Shown piece after piece: positions 24,898 through 35,960 of a stretch of DNA of 64,000 nt; the stretch's first letter is position 1, and each line of letters starts with the position of its first letter. The notes under the pieces are model-generated. The model saw only the letters and a list, made by a program, of their open reading frames with translations, did no database searches and was not told the origin of the DNA. The DNA is from Psettodes erumei. Taxonomy: Eukaryota > Chordata > Actinopteri > Pleuronectiformes > Psettodidae. Location of the stretch: positions 589,501 to 653,500 of the forward strand of contig JAFBJZ010000351.1 of NCBI GenBank assembly GCA_016785225.1, written 5' to 3'. A program made the position numbers and the translations under genes.

Positions 24898-24959
24898 GGC
24901 GCCACCGTCACCTCTTCTGGTGCGCGGTAATGAGCCGAGGTCACCGGAGAGGTGGCGCC
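24898..24959. repeat. 9-bp inverted repeat GGCGCCACC / GGTGGCGCC
   Basis: GGCGCCACC at 24898-24906 and its exact reverse complement at 24951-24959 flank 44 bp that contains GTCACC and AGGTCACC. The right arm resembles the 3' half of a CTCF site (AGGTGGCGCC, 24950-24959), although the 5' half does not fit. Confidence 0.5.
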
Positions 24960-25438
24960 GGGGCGCGCAAACCCGGAATGCTGCCGGTTTTCCGGAGAAT
25001 CCTCATTAACCGGGCTTCGACCCCGGCTTCCGCCCCGGCCTTTGAGCAACGCACCTAACCAGAGGTGAGCAGGATGAAGCCCCCTGTAATTAGTGCAGCG
25101 ATGAGCGTTCGCCAGCGACATACAAGGAACTTTACCCCGACGGCTCCGTTACAAGTTTGTTTCATCACTCGTTTTTATTTCGGGAACGGGAAATCACTGT
25201 GACTGATCATACGGCCGAACAGCTGAGATATTATTATCCTGTTTAAATCAGCTCTGTGATGTCTTTCAACGCAGGTGCTGCAGTTTTACATTCAAACCCG
25301 AACCCCGTTACGTTTTATGTTGGTCGGACGATCAATACGACTTTAAAATATCAGAAAATATCACGGTTACTGTTGCTCAAAGTGTGAAAAGACTTTCTGA
25401 ACACTTAATGATTTCTCCTGGAAAATGATGCGAATTTG

Positions 25439-25519
25439 AAAAAAAAAAAAAAAAGCTTTTGTAAAAGAGAGAGCACTTTACTACATTTCAAAATAAGAAT
25501 TTTTTTTTTTTTTTTTTTT
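25439..25519. repeat. A16 ... T20 inverted homopolymer pair
   Basis: An A run at 25439-25454 and a T run at 25500-25519 are separated by 45 bp, so the two can pair as a hairpin. The spacer shows no recognisable element. Confidence 0.8.
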
Positions 25520-25862
25520 CTTCAACGCCTCCCCCACCCATACCTGTCTTTACTTCAAGGGGTCTTATTGACGGATAATGTTATTTTGCCACCCGGCTTC
25601 GGCGTGAGAAGTGGCACCAGGGAACACAGGAGACCAGATTCCTCACGCCTTTCTTCTCCTCCGGCTCCACATTTCTTCACAGATGGAGTTAAATTATGCA
25701 GCACAAACTGTCTGGATACAACGTTCACAGAGACAGAGCGAGGGTGGGGGGGGGTCGTATAAAGCTCTCCCCTCTCTCTCTCTGTGGTAGGCTGGAAAAA
25801 AACATCTCAGAAATGTATTTGACACAGTGATAAACTGAATTCTCCACACCATCTATACTGTA

Positions 25863-25865
<3 letters not shown>

Positions 25866-25913
<48 letters not shown>
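25866..25913. repeat. (GT)24 microsatellite
   Basis: A perfect GT array of 48 bp. A short CT array lies near 25770-25784. Confidence 0.96.
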
Positions 25914-25915
<2 letters not shown>

Positions 25916-27639
25916 CTCCCATGAGCACACGAGTAGAAACGAGGTTTGGCCACACAACCTCTCGCCTGTCGCCCTCATCTCGCTCAGCGCCGGCGTGAGT
26001 GTTTTCCCAGATTAGACGATCATTACGAGGCCGACGTGATCCAATATGGCTCCTCGTCTCCGGATCTGCACATATGAAATCCCAAACCGCTCCGTCCTCG
26101 CTTTCTAAGGACGGGAGGAACCCGCTCCACGGCTCCGGATGAGCGCGAGAGGGCTTGTTGCTGCCGAGAAGTCGAAGAACAATCGCAAAAAGACGGAGCG
26201 ATTATCTCCTAAATGTCATGTTTCCCTGAATGAGTCACAGCGGTAACTCTTTCTCGACGTGATGGCTACCGATAACAGCATGAAAATCTCAGCCCCGCAG
26301 CACATTTGCATTCTAATAAGCCGCCGACTTCCTGTTTGCCGCTCTGCTCTTTCTACTGCTGTTCTTTTTTTTTTTTTCTTCTTCTCTTTAACTTTCTCAG
26401 ACGGAGAAACAAATTGCATCTCGGTCGAGACAGAGAGGCGATAATCTGAGCGTTCAGAGCGAGCGGTTGGAGGAGCTGACATTTTATTTCATACTTCACT
26501 TGGTTGGCTCGCAGCCGCACGGAAACGCGGCGCGCGCCCAGCGTGCGCTGTAATCCACGCAAAGTGTCTCGTGATGCTAAGTGGCAATCGGCGAGAAACT
26601 CGACCAAAAAGAGAAAACGAGAGGGAGAAGTCAAAAATCTACGCACGGCTACGTCGCTGCAGGATTTAACACGGCGTGCGGCGTGTCCTCAGCAGGAAGT
26701 CCTACAGGTGGAAATAATAAGAACTGCTAGGAACCAACAGGTGTAACAGGTTGAGGAAATAAAAAAAAAAAATAAATAAAAAAAAAAGCGGTGGTGCCTT
26801 CTAAGGGCTTGGGAGATCGGAGTTAATAAACAATGCTTCAACCTCAATTATGAACCGTAAACACGGGTTTTATGCTCGTATTAAAAGTCCCAATGGTCGA
26901 ACTGAACAACAAAGCTGATTTTACAAAATAAAAGATATTTTTCTGCTGCTCATATTAATGTGACACGTGCACACGGGTCTTTTCCACATGTGTTTTTACC
27001 GCGTGCTGCGAGGCCAGGCTCCACCTTTCTACATCCACGCAACATAACAAAGCAGCATCGACGAGCAGGGTGGTGCCGCATCTCCGCCCCACGTAGACCG
27101 CTGCTGAACCGCTGCCCCGCGTTTTCCCTCCGCTCACCCCGACAACCACCCGCTGCCCGACCCGGCCCCCATCTGCAGCCTCCGCCCTCCCGGGGCTCCC
27201 TGAGCCATTTGCATCGATCACGCCCGGCGCGCTCCGTCAGGAGCGACGAAGCCAAAATAAACCTCATCAGTCAGCGTCACGTCCCGAAGTGGCGACGGTC
27301 ACGTGACCTCTTCTGGGTCGACAGCGTGTGCGCCGCGGCTGGCTCTCCGGTTTGCGCACGCACACAATCTATTATTGTGTTAATGTGGTTAAGCAGTGTC
27401 GTTTAGCATACGAAACAGCTGGGTAGTTACCGCACAAAATGATTATTGATGATTCATTGCTCCGGCGTGTTAATTGCATGATCAGGGTGTGTGTGTGTAA
27501 ATCTGCGGATGAACCGCTGGTCAATATTTGTGTGGCATGAAGCGTAAATCAACTGTGTGTAACTGCTGGGCCCTCGCAAAACTTCACTTTCCGCGTACGT
27601 CGCGTCAGGTGATCGGTGGCTTGTGAACGCAACGGCGAT
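25914..27639. other. no gene seen; CpG-rich unique sequence
   Basis: A T run near 26366-26377 and A-rich low complexity near 26760-26788. The part from about 26990 to 27350 is C- and CpG-rich. The 148-codon plus-strand frame at 26960-27406 is mirrored by two minus-strand frames and shows no domain. Confidence 0.45.
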
Positions 27640-27950
27640 CGCTCGCGCTCTGGCAATTAATTATAAACTCGTGTTTGTTATGGCGATTCCAGACAAAAAT
27701 AGGACGAGCGCGTTCGTAAATATTTAATTAAGCAACCAGGAAATTGCGGTGACAGTAATTACTGACGGACGGCAGAGTACTGCATCAGTGTCAATGAGCC
27801 AGGCAGTAAAACCCTCCCTGAACACCATCTGGTGGGAACATTACAGGGGCTGCGAGGGGAATATAACATTTTGAAATATGCTACATGTAATTTGTTAATT
27901 ATTTAACTGAAATTTGACATATCCTTCATGTACACAACGTCAGTTGAATG
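27640..27950. promoter_or_regulatory. strong candidate conserved non-coding element
   Basis: A repeat-free 300-bp block with a sharp rise in AT content. It contains CAATTAATTATAAAC, AAATATTTAATTAAGC, a perfect 12-bp palindrome CAGTAATTACTG (27753-27764) and the near-palindromic E-box CACCATCTGGTG (27823-27834). It ends in CATGTAATTTGTTAATTATT. Homeodomain and bHLH-type sites together fit a developmental enhancer. Not verified by alignment. Confidence 0.48.
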
Positions 27951-28260
27951 GGCAAAAAAAAAAAAAACCTGCAAAATTAAATACGCAGAATAATGTGAGT
28001 TTATAGTAACAACTACGCAGCGACAAGGCGAATGAGTGCAGCATGATAATCGCGATGAATTGTGTTGTCTTCAACTGCTGCCGACTCAAGTGACATCACT
28101 TGAGGAACTTTAACCTCCCAATAACCTGCGACCTCACTTTGTATTAAATGAGCAGTGTTGTGCTGTAATGACAACAACAACAACAGCAGCCCAGTCTCCA
28201 GTTGTTGAAGTCCTGTATTTTTTGTTTTAACACAACACCAGGGGCTGCAGCTACAAAAAA

Positions 28261-28284
28261 CACACACACACACACACACACACA
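28261..28284. repeat. (CA)12 microsatellite
   Basis: A perfect CA array preceded by six A. A run of 11 G follows at 28308-28318. Confidence 0.94.
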
Positions 28285-28379
28285 GGATCAGTTCCTGTAA
28301 ACCTGGTGGGGGGGGGGGTTCACGTGCCCCGCTGTTCTTAAAACACCGGATCCGACCGAGCACGTTGTAGCGCGGCTGA

Positions 28380-28830
28380 CACTGCGAGTACACATTTTAC
28401 AGTTTACAGCAGGGTTCATTACCCGTCGCACTGCGGCGGCCGCACAACGCAACCTGACAGACGCGCACGGCGGAGAGGAGACTCCTCGGGGGGAAAAAAA
28501 CAATCCAACGCAAACACGCAGAGAGTGTGATGTATATACACAAACACGGCCGCGCCATGTTTGAAACGAGGACGACTCCTGAAGCTGCAGTCCACACCTG
28601 CGCATCGGCCTCTTTTCGTCGGACGCCACTTCCGCCCGGTTACCGCATCATTTACATTCCTTCTGCATATAGAAAAGTGTGGACGACACAGAGGCTGCAG
28701 CTTGGTCCATATGAACATGCGTATGAGGTCATCGTAAGGCCGCCCTGTTCAAAAATGAACCAGCGAACTCCTCGCCGGCGTTCAGACGTCATAGAGTCCA
28801 GTATTTAAAGTCTCCTCTGTTCTGCCGAGC
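28380..28830. other. CpG-rich unique tract, no exon recognised
   Basis: Dense CpG dinucleotides, especially 28420-28490 and 28590-28650, interrupted by an A run near 28494. Overlapping frames of 66-113 codons exist on both strands. None has a known domain. It could be a small CpG island, but no core promoter is evident. Confidence 0.35.
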
Positions 28831-29289
28831 GTCCCTTTGGGTCGGGCCTCCGACTTTTAAGTGCATCAAGACAAATGGCCTCTTTTCTGCCTTTTCATCC
28901 CGCCTTTTAATTCTTCGCCTCGCCCCGGCAATATATCATACGCGACGATGGCGGGGTCACCGCAGCGCTCGTTTGACGTCCAGGTATCCGCTCGTCACTT
29001 CCAGTGGACGAGAGCGTGTGCACATAAAGAGGTAGAGCAGTGACTGTATGGATAATGTGATGATATTCTTTTCCACGCTCAGAGAAAAAAAAAAAAAATC
29101 ATCTGACAAAGCTCCTCTCCCTCTCTCTCTGTTGCTTTCTTCTCGCAGGGCTCTCTGAAGCGTGCACAAAACAGAGGATAAATAAATAATAAAACAGAAG
29201 TGGGGGAGAAAAAAAAAATCAATGAGCCACATCTAGACAGACACAGGCTATTTTCACCCAGATTGTTATTCTCTGTTGGTATTTACAAA
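28831..29289. other. no gene seen
   Basis: Unique sequence with A runs near 29085-29098 and 29211 and a short CT tract near 29119-29130. Confidence 0.5.
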
Positions 29290-29750
29290 ACTTCCAAATA
29301 CCACAGCGGGTCTAGACTATGAGCCCAATTATGGTTCGCCTGTTAAACCCTTTCCCATTGATTTCTTTTCAGGCTCCATGTGCCAGTCCTGATGTGGGTG
29401 TGCTGAGCCGGAATCAGTTACCCCGAAAGACTCCGAAATGGAAAGCCTTGTTTCAGCCTCTCTGCACCAAATTAGATTGCGTCCTTGTGTCAATGGGAGT
29501 TGTTTGTTTTTGTCGAGTTTCTCTTTGTGGAAAGGTCAAATGAGCCGGCCTAGGAGAGTCCCGAGCAGCCTTTTGTCACACATTATTTATGGGTATTCCA
29601 CAACAGATGGGCGCAGCAACGGCCCCGGCTTATATGCAGTTGATGTAAGGATACAAGGCCGCTCCCTCTCTGCCAAGTGGCATTTCAGGACGGGTCACAA
29701 CAGGAGCAAGTCCACCGGACCGCAGGACTATAAGGGGAGAAATTTATAAG
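29290..29750. promoter_or_regulatory. candidate conserved block, non-coding or exon
   Basis: About 450 bp of repeat-free sequence of even composition, without CpG clusters. Open plus-strand frames exist at 29319-29543 and 29438-29749, and a CAG acceptor-like site precedes GCTCCATGTG near 29372. The peptides match no family I know and the two frames differ in phase, so a conserved non-coding element is more likely than an exon. Confidence 0.35.
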
Positions 29751-30169
29751 AAAGTGCGAAAGAAGTTTTTGTGATCCTTGGGTACACAACTTAAGCAAAA
29801 ATAAACAACACAATGTTGCTGCAAAACGCAGTTCGGTGCAACAGATGCTGACGGGATCTTTCTTCATTTTTTTCTCCCCTTCTGCAGCTGCAAGGGTGGT
29901 GGAATAAATCAGTGTCAAACCCGGAGCTAATGTGAAACACGTGATGGTCAGTGACAGCATGAGTGATGACTGCATTATTGAGCTATAAACTGCAGTGCCA
30001 ATTTGACAATGGTAACGGTTTGCTTCCTGGACAGATTTTTGTCAGGCGTGAAAGGAAGCTATATGTCAAGCTGTGCTAAAGCTACAGGATGTGGTGACAC
30101 ACAAAAAAAAAAAAAAAAAGGAAAAAAAACGTCTGCGATCCCAAAAACGATCATGGTAATCAATTAATG
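29751..30169. other. no gene seen; A-rich tract at 30103-30128
   Basis: Unique sequence, then an A17 run, GG and an A8 run. No retroposon body is visible upstream of the A tract. Confidence 0.5.
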
Positions 30170-30800
30170 TAGACATTTTACTCTCAGGTGAGAAGAAAGA
30201 AGAAACATGACATTATATTAAGATACTCCATCAGCATGACTGTGTGCCAATATCAATTTGCAGCTAATTGTGTTAATCTAGTGTTTGTGTAATAGAAATT
30301 CAATTGATGTGCTATTCGTTATTTTTTAATGTTTTCATGATTTGGCTCAGTTAGAACACATCGGTTGGTAATTTGATTTTCCAAGAGTGGAGAAAAAAAA
30401 AGTAAACGGATGCGTCATTAAAAATACTGTAAACACATTGTCTCCCACTACAAATTGGCTGTACCTAGAACAAATGGAGATTAATGGAGGAGTTTTCTTA
30501 TTGACAACTTTTAGTATGTAAATCGAAAAATTGATTACATTAACAGAATTAATTCGCTATGAGCTGCAAATTCAGCATATTCAACTCATTTGTAACGGTA
30601 AATAGGCTCTGAGAGAAACATAAAGCTGCCTGGATTACATTTTTAATCAACACAATCAGAAAACAATCAAGGTTGCGCAAACTTGCAAAAACATCAAGAC
30701 CGAAAGTGTGTGAAAAATTTGTTTTCCTACGTGGAAACGGGAGCTCGATGAATACATTTATGGTATTTAAGTTTCCAGCAGCTGCAAGCACTTCTTTATA
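30170..30800. promoter_or_regulatory. long candidate conserved non-coding element
   Basis: The longest AT-rich, CpG-poor, repeat-free block in the window. Motifs include CAGCTAATTGTGTTAATC, AATTCAATTGATG, AATTGATTACATTAAC, AGAATTAATTCGC and CCTGGATTACATTTTTAATC. An A run near 30391 splits it. There is no meaningful open frame. Block length and density of TAAT cores resemble deeply conserved vertebrate elements. Confidence 0.48.
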
Positions 30801-31480
30801 GATGGCTTAACTTTTTTTTTTTTTTTTTCTCAGCGCACAAGCTAAAGCCACAGCCTTTTGCCCAGAAATAACCTGAAGCGAAAACTGACATCAAGCAGGA
30901 TGCTGGGAGCGAACCCCAGTCCCGTGGCTTTGCGTGGTCCGCCGACCTCAACACAAGATCAGGGAAAATGTTACCAATGATGTTTCCTCCAACATCTTAC
31001 ATTTAGTAGCCTAATAACATAGTCAAATGAAACATGAAATTAACCAGATAATAATTATCCCACAACTTGTATTTGCATGGTCACTGAACATAACTCTCCC
31101 TGAAGATTTTCTGCTCACGTGGCTCCGCGGCCGGTCGTTCGCGCACCAGCAAACCCAGCACTCTGTCACAAATCCGACAGAAGCGAAACGTTTGAGAGGG
31201 TCAGAGCGGTGTCAAAATATTATTGCTTCTCTGCTGCGGTTTCTACTGCGGGAATCAGTTTTAATATTCTTTGTGGCTATTAAACTGAAATGGAGCCACC
31301 TGAGCCACCCGCCAGGATCTCGAATCTCTTGGAAAGCTACCGTGCGTCGCGTGGGCAGGAAAGAGATATTAGACCACGTAATGTTTTAAAAATCCCAACC
31401 GATTATTAGAGGAATTAAAATGTTGAATCAAATGAATCAAAAGTGCAGCTGCTCATTTGCAGCATGGCCTGGTCAAAGTA
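30801..31480. other. no gene seen; unclassified middle-repetitive-looking segment
   Basis: After a T run at 30811-30828, a segment near 30890-30960 contains GAGCGAACCCCAGTCC, whose complement faintly resembles a tRNA-type B box. I cannot assign it to a SINE. A 120-codon frame at 31027-31389 is featureless. Confidence 0.35.
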
Positions 31481-31497
31481 AATATATATATATATAA
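31481..31497. repeat. short (AT)8 tract
   Basis: Alternating AT between unique segments. Confidence 0.85.
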
Positions 31498-32339
31498 GTG
31501 GTACACAAAGCCCCGGTTTTCTCTGGCTGCCTGCTACACTGACTAAAACAGGCCGGGTGGTGGCCTTTCATCCTGGAGAAGCGGGTGGAGAGCAGCCCGC
31601 GGCGGGACTTCTTCGCCTTTGAACTGCAGCCGCGGCGAACGTCCGGCGGTTCCCGCGGAGCGACCCGGGGACTCGATAACGGAAGCTGGGGGGGAGGATC
31701 AGGAGGGTGTGGAGAGATTGAGAAATAAACCATACTGGGTTGCATGTTCGCAGGCCGATAAATGACATAAACCCCGCGCGCCAGTCAACATGCGATTACG
31801 GGTTATGGTAGGAAATAAAAAAGAGAGAGAAGAAGAAGAAAAAAAAACCCAAGAGCGAGAGGCCCCGAGAATAAAGATAATTATTTTTGATAAGGTGGAA
31901 ATGGGAAAAGGGTAAGTTGATAAGCGCAGGCAGGGTGACTGAACACTGTTGACACTGCACAGCCGTAGCGATCGTGCCTCCCTGCAGAGGAAACAAGAGG
32001 ATCCAGCTCTGTGCAACCAACTTTTCTAAATGATCATGCATCATTTTGAAAGGACCAGTCATCCTTCTATTTATATTTTATGGGAGGTCATTTTAGCGGA
32101 GTAGCGTGCGTTGACTATTAAGAAAGAAAGAAGATTAAATTTGCAGAACGGAAAACAACCAGTTGTAAAGGGAGCGTGCACAGAGCTGCCCTCACGCTGT
32201 ACAAATAATGGAGCTATGACCCTGGAAATATTATTAATATCCAGAAGATTTAGAAACAGCAGTGTGGAAAAAAAAAAAAACATGGCTCAGATATAGAGCG
32301 GGTTTATGAAAGTGGCTTTTAAGGGAGGATGGAAGCCGC
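31498..32339. other. no gene seen; unique sequence
   Basis: GC-rich from 31560 to 31690, then purine-rich low complexity near 31820-31850 and AT-rich sequence. Frames up to 105 codons are on the minus strand and have no domain. Confidence 0.45.
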
Positions 32340-32640
32340 TACAACTTTTCTCGTTTGATGGAGCAATTCTAGCATTTTAGGAAATTAGCAGTTAGCTTAG
32401 CGTAGCAAACTGCACCTAAGTCGCCCATTACAAAGAGACACAACACATGAAGTAGCGTCTCATAAAACCACAACAAATCACATCGCTGCTAGGACTACAC
32501 ACCCAAAAACGAGCTAATGTGTAAGTTAGCTCAGCTAGCTCTTTTACCCTGCTTGTCATGGCTGCCAGCTAAGCTAACCGCCTCCTGATTTTAGCTCCTT
32601 ACTCTTCTGAGTCATGACTCTTGGTCTATAGTTTGTACCA
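32340..32640. repeat. probable degenerate dispersed teleost repeat (GCTAAGCTAACC type)
   Basis: CAGCTAAGCTAACCGCCTCC, then TTTAGCTCCTTAC and a repeated GTTAGCTCAGCTAGCTC phrase, resemble an abundant dispersed repeat of percomorph fishes that I recall as a GCTAAGCTAACC word followed by a GGCTGTAGCTTCAT phrase. The copy is diverged and its ends are unclear. Confidence 0.4.
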
Positions 32641-33499
32641 ATGGAGTTTGCATATAAACTCTGCATCTTAAAGAAAAAAGCCCGTCAGTCTGGATTTTCC
32701 TTCATCCTAAATAATAATGCATGAAAACTAAAACCAACAACGGCCAACATTTAGAAAAAAACACAACAAAAACAAGAACAACACTGACTTTTAGACCTAC
32801 TGAGACAGCGGGGTGAGCTATTTGTCAGATCTGACGCGGGGCTGCTACAAACAGAAAAATATATGCAGCCATAAATTGTGATAGAAGCCTAATGTCTGCC
32901 ACCACACGTATTTTAAATAAATGATAGCGCACCTTTAGTCCCTGCTGATATAAAGTAATTTATTCCTGCCTCTCCTTTCCCTCCCTCCCTCCTCGCTGCC
33001 TGTCAAACTCTTTCTGCACTGTAGGGATGAAGTGAAAATTATTGAAAACCAAGCTTTCGGGCACAGTTTCTCATCCAGACATAATACCACATGGTCAGAG
33101 CACAGCCAAAGCGGCGCTGGACTCCCACGTCTCTTCTCAGGAAACCAGGAAAATAAAGTCGGAGAACTAGATCGCTCCAAGAAATACCATTAATAATCCG
33201 TCTGACTTTTAAATATACAGAATAACAAGGTCACGCTCCTGTCATCTGCAGGCTGAGAAAAAAAGGTCAAACGTCCTCGTGTCGAGATCCCTTTGTTGCG
33301 CAGTCTCGCTTTGCAACTGCTCTTTCTAACAAAGAGTCGGCAGGGGTAAGAGAAAAAAAATCCAATTCGTTAGAAAGGAAAAAAGGGATGAAATGACTGT
33401 CATCGTCATGTTGGGAACGAGTAAGTTGCTCAGGTTTTCCCCCCCGCTTCCGACTGTCAACCTGGCGTACCCCAACACCTCGGGACCCGGCACGGGTGC
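32641..33499. other. no gene seen
   Basis: AT-rich unique sequence with A-rich patches near 32753-32780. Nothing is recognised. A minus-strand frame at 32935-33180 is featureless. Confidence 0.5.
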
Positions 33500-33790
33500 G
33501 TTGAAGTCAACCGGTGGGCTTCATCAATCATGACACAGCTGTAATCAAACGGCAGAATTATGAAAAATGGAGGCTGTCACCAGAGCGTGCCTGGGCGTTC
33601 GGGACGCCGCCGAGCGTCAGGGTGAGAGACCGCTTCCACTTCATCAAAAGACGTTCCCCTCTCCTAAGATTTTTGGACTCAGTACGAGATTAAATTTCTG
33701 GTTAATATGCAAATTTTTTCTTCTTTTTTTCGCAGTGCATCCCCATCATGAATAAACTCTATATGTGAGTGACAAAATTAGATCTGGAAA
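33500..33790. promoter_or_regulatory. candidate conserved non-coding element
   Basis: Includes CATCAATCATGACACAGCTG, GTAATCAAACGGCAG, GAGATTAAATTTCTGG and TTAATATGCAAATTTTTTC (octamer-like ATGCAAAT). Repeat-free except a short T-rich stretch near 33717-33730. The 62-codon frame at 33567-33755 matches no family. Confidence 0.38.
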
Positions 33791-33896
33791 GGATGGAGTG
33801 TAGTAAACAACTTTACCTCCAGCCCGGCCTTGTTTAGACCACAACTATAAATCACTGGTGCTCTTTCCCTCCACGGCGCCTGTAAGCTGCCTCCGC

Positions 33897-33914
33897 TTTT
33901 TTTTTTTTTTTTTT
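33897..33914. repeat. poly-T tract
   Basis: An uninterrupted T run of about 18 bases. Confidence 0.88.
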
Positions 33915-33929
33915 CCTTCTCTGAAGTCT

Positions 33930-34130
33930 GCTGAGCTAAGCTTATTTGGTGCATTAGAGAGCCCGGGCCTCCCAATGAAATTAGCAAACAATAATCTCAT
34001 GAATATGGCGCTTGCTTCACATCTACAGTACAGACAGACATACAGGGAAGGGTATTTATAAAAGAAGACAACTCATCACCTTGATTAATGAGTTTAACAT
34101 GACGCTGTCTTGTCGCGTGAGACCACATAC
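33930..34130. promoter_or_regulatory. candidate conserved element with PBX-HOX-type site
   Basis: Contains CAATGAAATTAGC, ACAATAATCTCATGAATATG and TGATTAATGA at 34082-34091, which fits a PBX-HOX dimer site. A TATTTATAAAAG word lies near 34051. Repeat-free and AT-rich. Confidence 0.38.
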
Positions 34131-35292
34131 TCGGATTTATGAGCGTAGACTCCTCGAGGCTCCTGAGAGAGTTTTTGCGCAAATATATGCAAGTTTTTTT
34201 TTCCAAAAGTGTGAGAATATCCACGGTTCTCTTTCATCTGAACCACGGTGGGAAAGTAACTTTGTGTGTTTGGTTGCATTAGATTCACACCTGCCAATTA
34301 CAAGCAAACTGAAGCTTGTAGACAGAACTGACAGATATTTAATTGGGTTTTCACAAGTTTTAGTCTTAAATCAATCCTTTTATGTCATATACTGACTTCA
34401 AATATTTAAAAAATCCTTCATTTGAACCTGTATCCTCATTAACCCAGATGTTTTTGCATTTAACTCCTGACACAGATGTGTGGATATTGGGTTTAAAGGT
34501 ATTTCTGACATGAATAGGTGCATTCAGTGGAAATATTTACCTGCGAAGTCAAGAACGTGCTCTGTTTTTTCCACATTAAGATGATAAAAAAAAAAACACT
34601 GTCAGCCATGTAAGCGAAAGCATTACAATCTCAAACAGTGTTACAAACTCACCTGAGCGCAGCGCGACAAAGTTTAACTTGCCTGAAGCGGTGCGGGTGG
34701 CGTCTGACTGAATCCCGTCTCCCCCTCAGGGCTTCCCGTAGCCGCACACGCTGTTGAAGCCGTTCAGTACTACAAACCCGTTCAAACCCCCCCACCCCCC
34801 GTACACTCAGCTCGAGCCGCCCGCGTGCCAAACTGAGGCCGAGGAGATTTGTTGGCGCACCGGAGTCACAGCAGCTTCAGTGCTTGTATCACCCCAGATT
34901 CCTAAAGCCTGCAGAGTTTTACGCTCTTTTATTGTCTGCAGGTTATCTTTTTTTATTTCTGCTGTTGTCCTGAAGCAACACACATGCCAGCTGGTACAGT
35001 TTTGTTTATCTACTGTAAATGCACACTCAGCAGAAAGCTAGGTTAAACAAAAAACACTTGATTCCATAATTCATCATCTTCCTGATGCCTAAAACCTAAT
35101 GTTTCGTACATAAAGACCAATATGACTCAATATTATATTAGAGTGACCTGTACTCTTGCGCAACACCCCATATATACTGAGGTGAAGAAACACTTGAACC
35201 TCCTTCAACCTCCTGCCCCTGAGGCCCGTCTTAATGGTGCCCTTTTTTTAAATTCAATTACATAAGGTCCACTTATACTAATAATAAAAAAG
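34131..35292. other. no gene seen
   Basis: AT-rich sequence to 34640, then a C-rich patch near 34788-34800 with more CpG. A 127-codon frame at 34012-34395 and a 95-codon frame at 34754-35041 lack domains. Confidence 0.45.
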
Positions 35293-35327
35293 AAGGAGAA
35301 GGAGGAGGAGGAGGAGGAGGAGGAGGG
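35293..35327 (+). repeat. (GGA)n trinucleotide repeat
   Basis: About eleven GGA units with one GAA near the start. All-purine on the plus strand. Confidence 0.92.
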
Positions 35328-35542
35328 TGTCAATCAAGCCCCCCCACACATACCTGAGGAGAGCCCTCATCAGGCCGTGAGTGGAAACACCTGTGTGGGT
35401 TCACTTCATCAGGCACACCTGAGGAGCTGCCCAGACCAACCACTGCTTTCTTCTAATGAAGCTGTGGGAGATCTGTGCCCCCCCCACAAATAGGCTCATA
35501 TTCAGGCCGCCACTTAAAACTCTAAGCAACAGCCAGCCTGTA
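35328..35542. other. no gene seen; unique sequence
   Basis: Contains two ACACCTG words and CAGGCACACCTGAGG. Not assigned. Confidence 0.4.
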
Positions 35543-35546
35543 CATA

Positions 35547-35579
<33 letters not shown>
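35543..35579. repeat. (AT)10 then poly-T
   Basis: Alternating AT from about 35543 runs directly into 17 T. Confidence 0.92.
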
Positions 35580-35960
35580 ACAAGATGTGTTCTGTTGAAA
35601 ACGTTTTAATGAGCATCTCTAAACCAGGGTGACAGTCTCAGTCTCACGCTGATCCAATTATCACAGCTCTCACAATTTAAAAAAAAAAAAATTAAAATGG
35701 CACAGAGTCCAAAATACAGCGCGTTATGTTTCAGTGATATGTCGTCTGTTTTATGTCTTATTCAATGCCATTAAGAGCCAGGAGGTGATAAATGATGGCT
35801 GGTGATTTATCCTGGGATGAACACGTCCACAAAAATTAATATTCTGCTATTAATATTGTGCTTCATCACTGAAATATTGAGATGCGTCTGCATTGTGGTT
35901 AAACACATTTCTCTGGCTCGGAAATAACTCGAGGTTGTATGATAAGGTTGCCCAAAATTC
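35580..35960. promoter_or_regulatory. candidate conserved element with paired PBX-HOX-like sites
   Basis: TGATAAAT at 35786-35793 and TGATTTAT at 35803-35810 form an inverted repeat (GATAAAT/ATTTATC, 11-bp spacer). Both resemble PBX plus posterior-HOX dimer sites. Further on, ATTAATATT is repeated at 35835-35843 and 35849-35857. An A run near 35680 is the only low complexity. Confidence 0.45.

Noticed and set aside
27823..27836. CACCATCTGGTGGG as a CTCF site
   Set aside because: Two of the most constrained core positions differ from the CTCF consensus; an E-box reading fits better.
30890..30960. tRNA-like B-box resemblance on the minus strand suggesting a SINE
   Set aside because: No A box at the right distance, no tail repeat and no target duplication could be identified.
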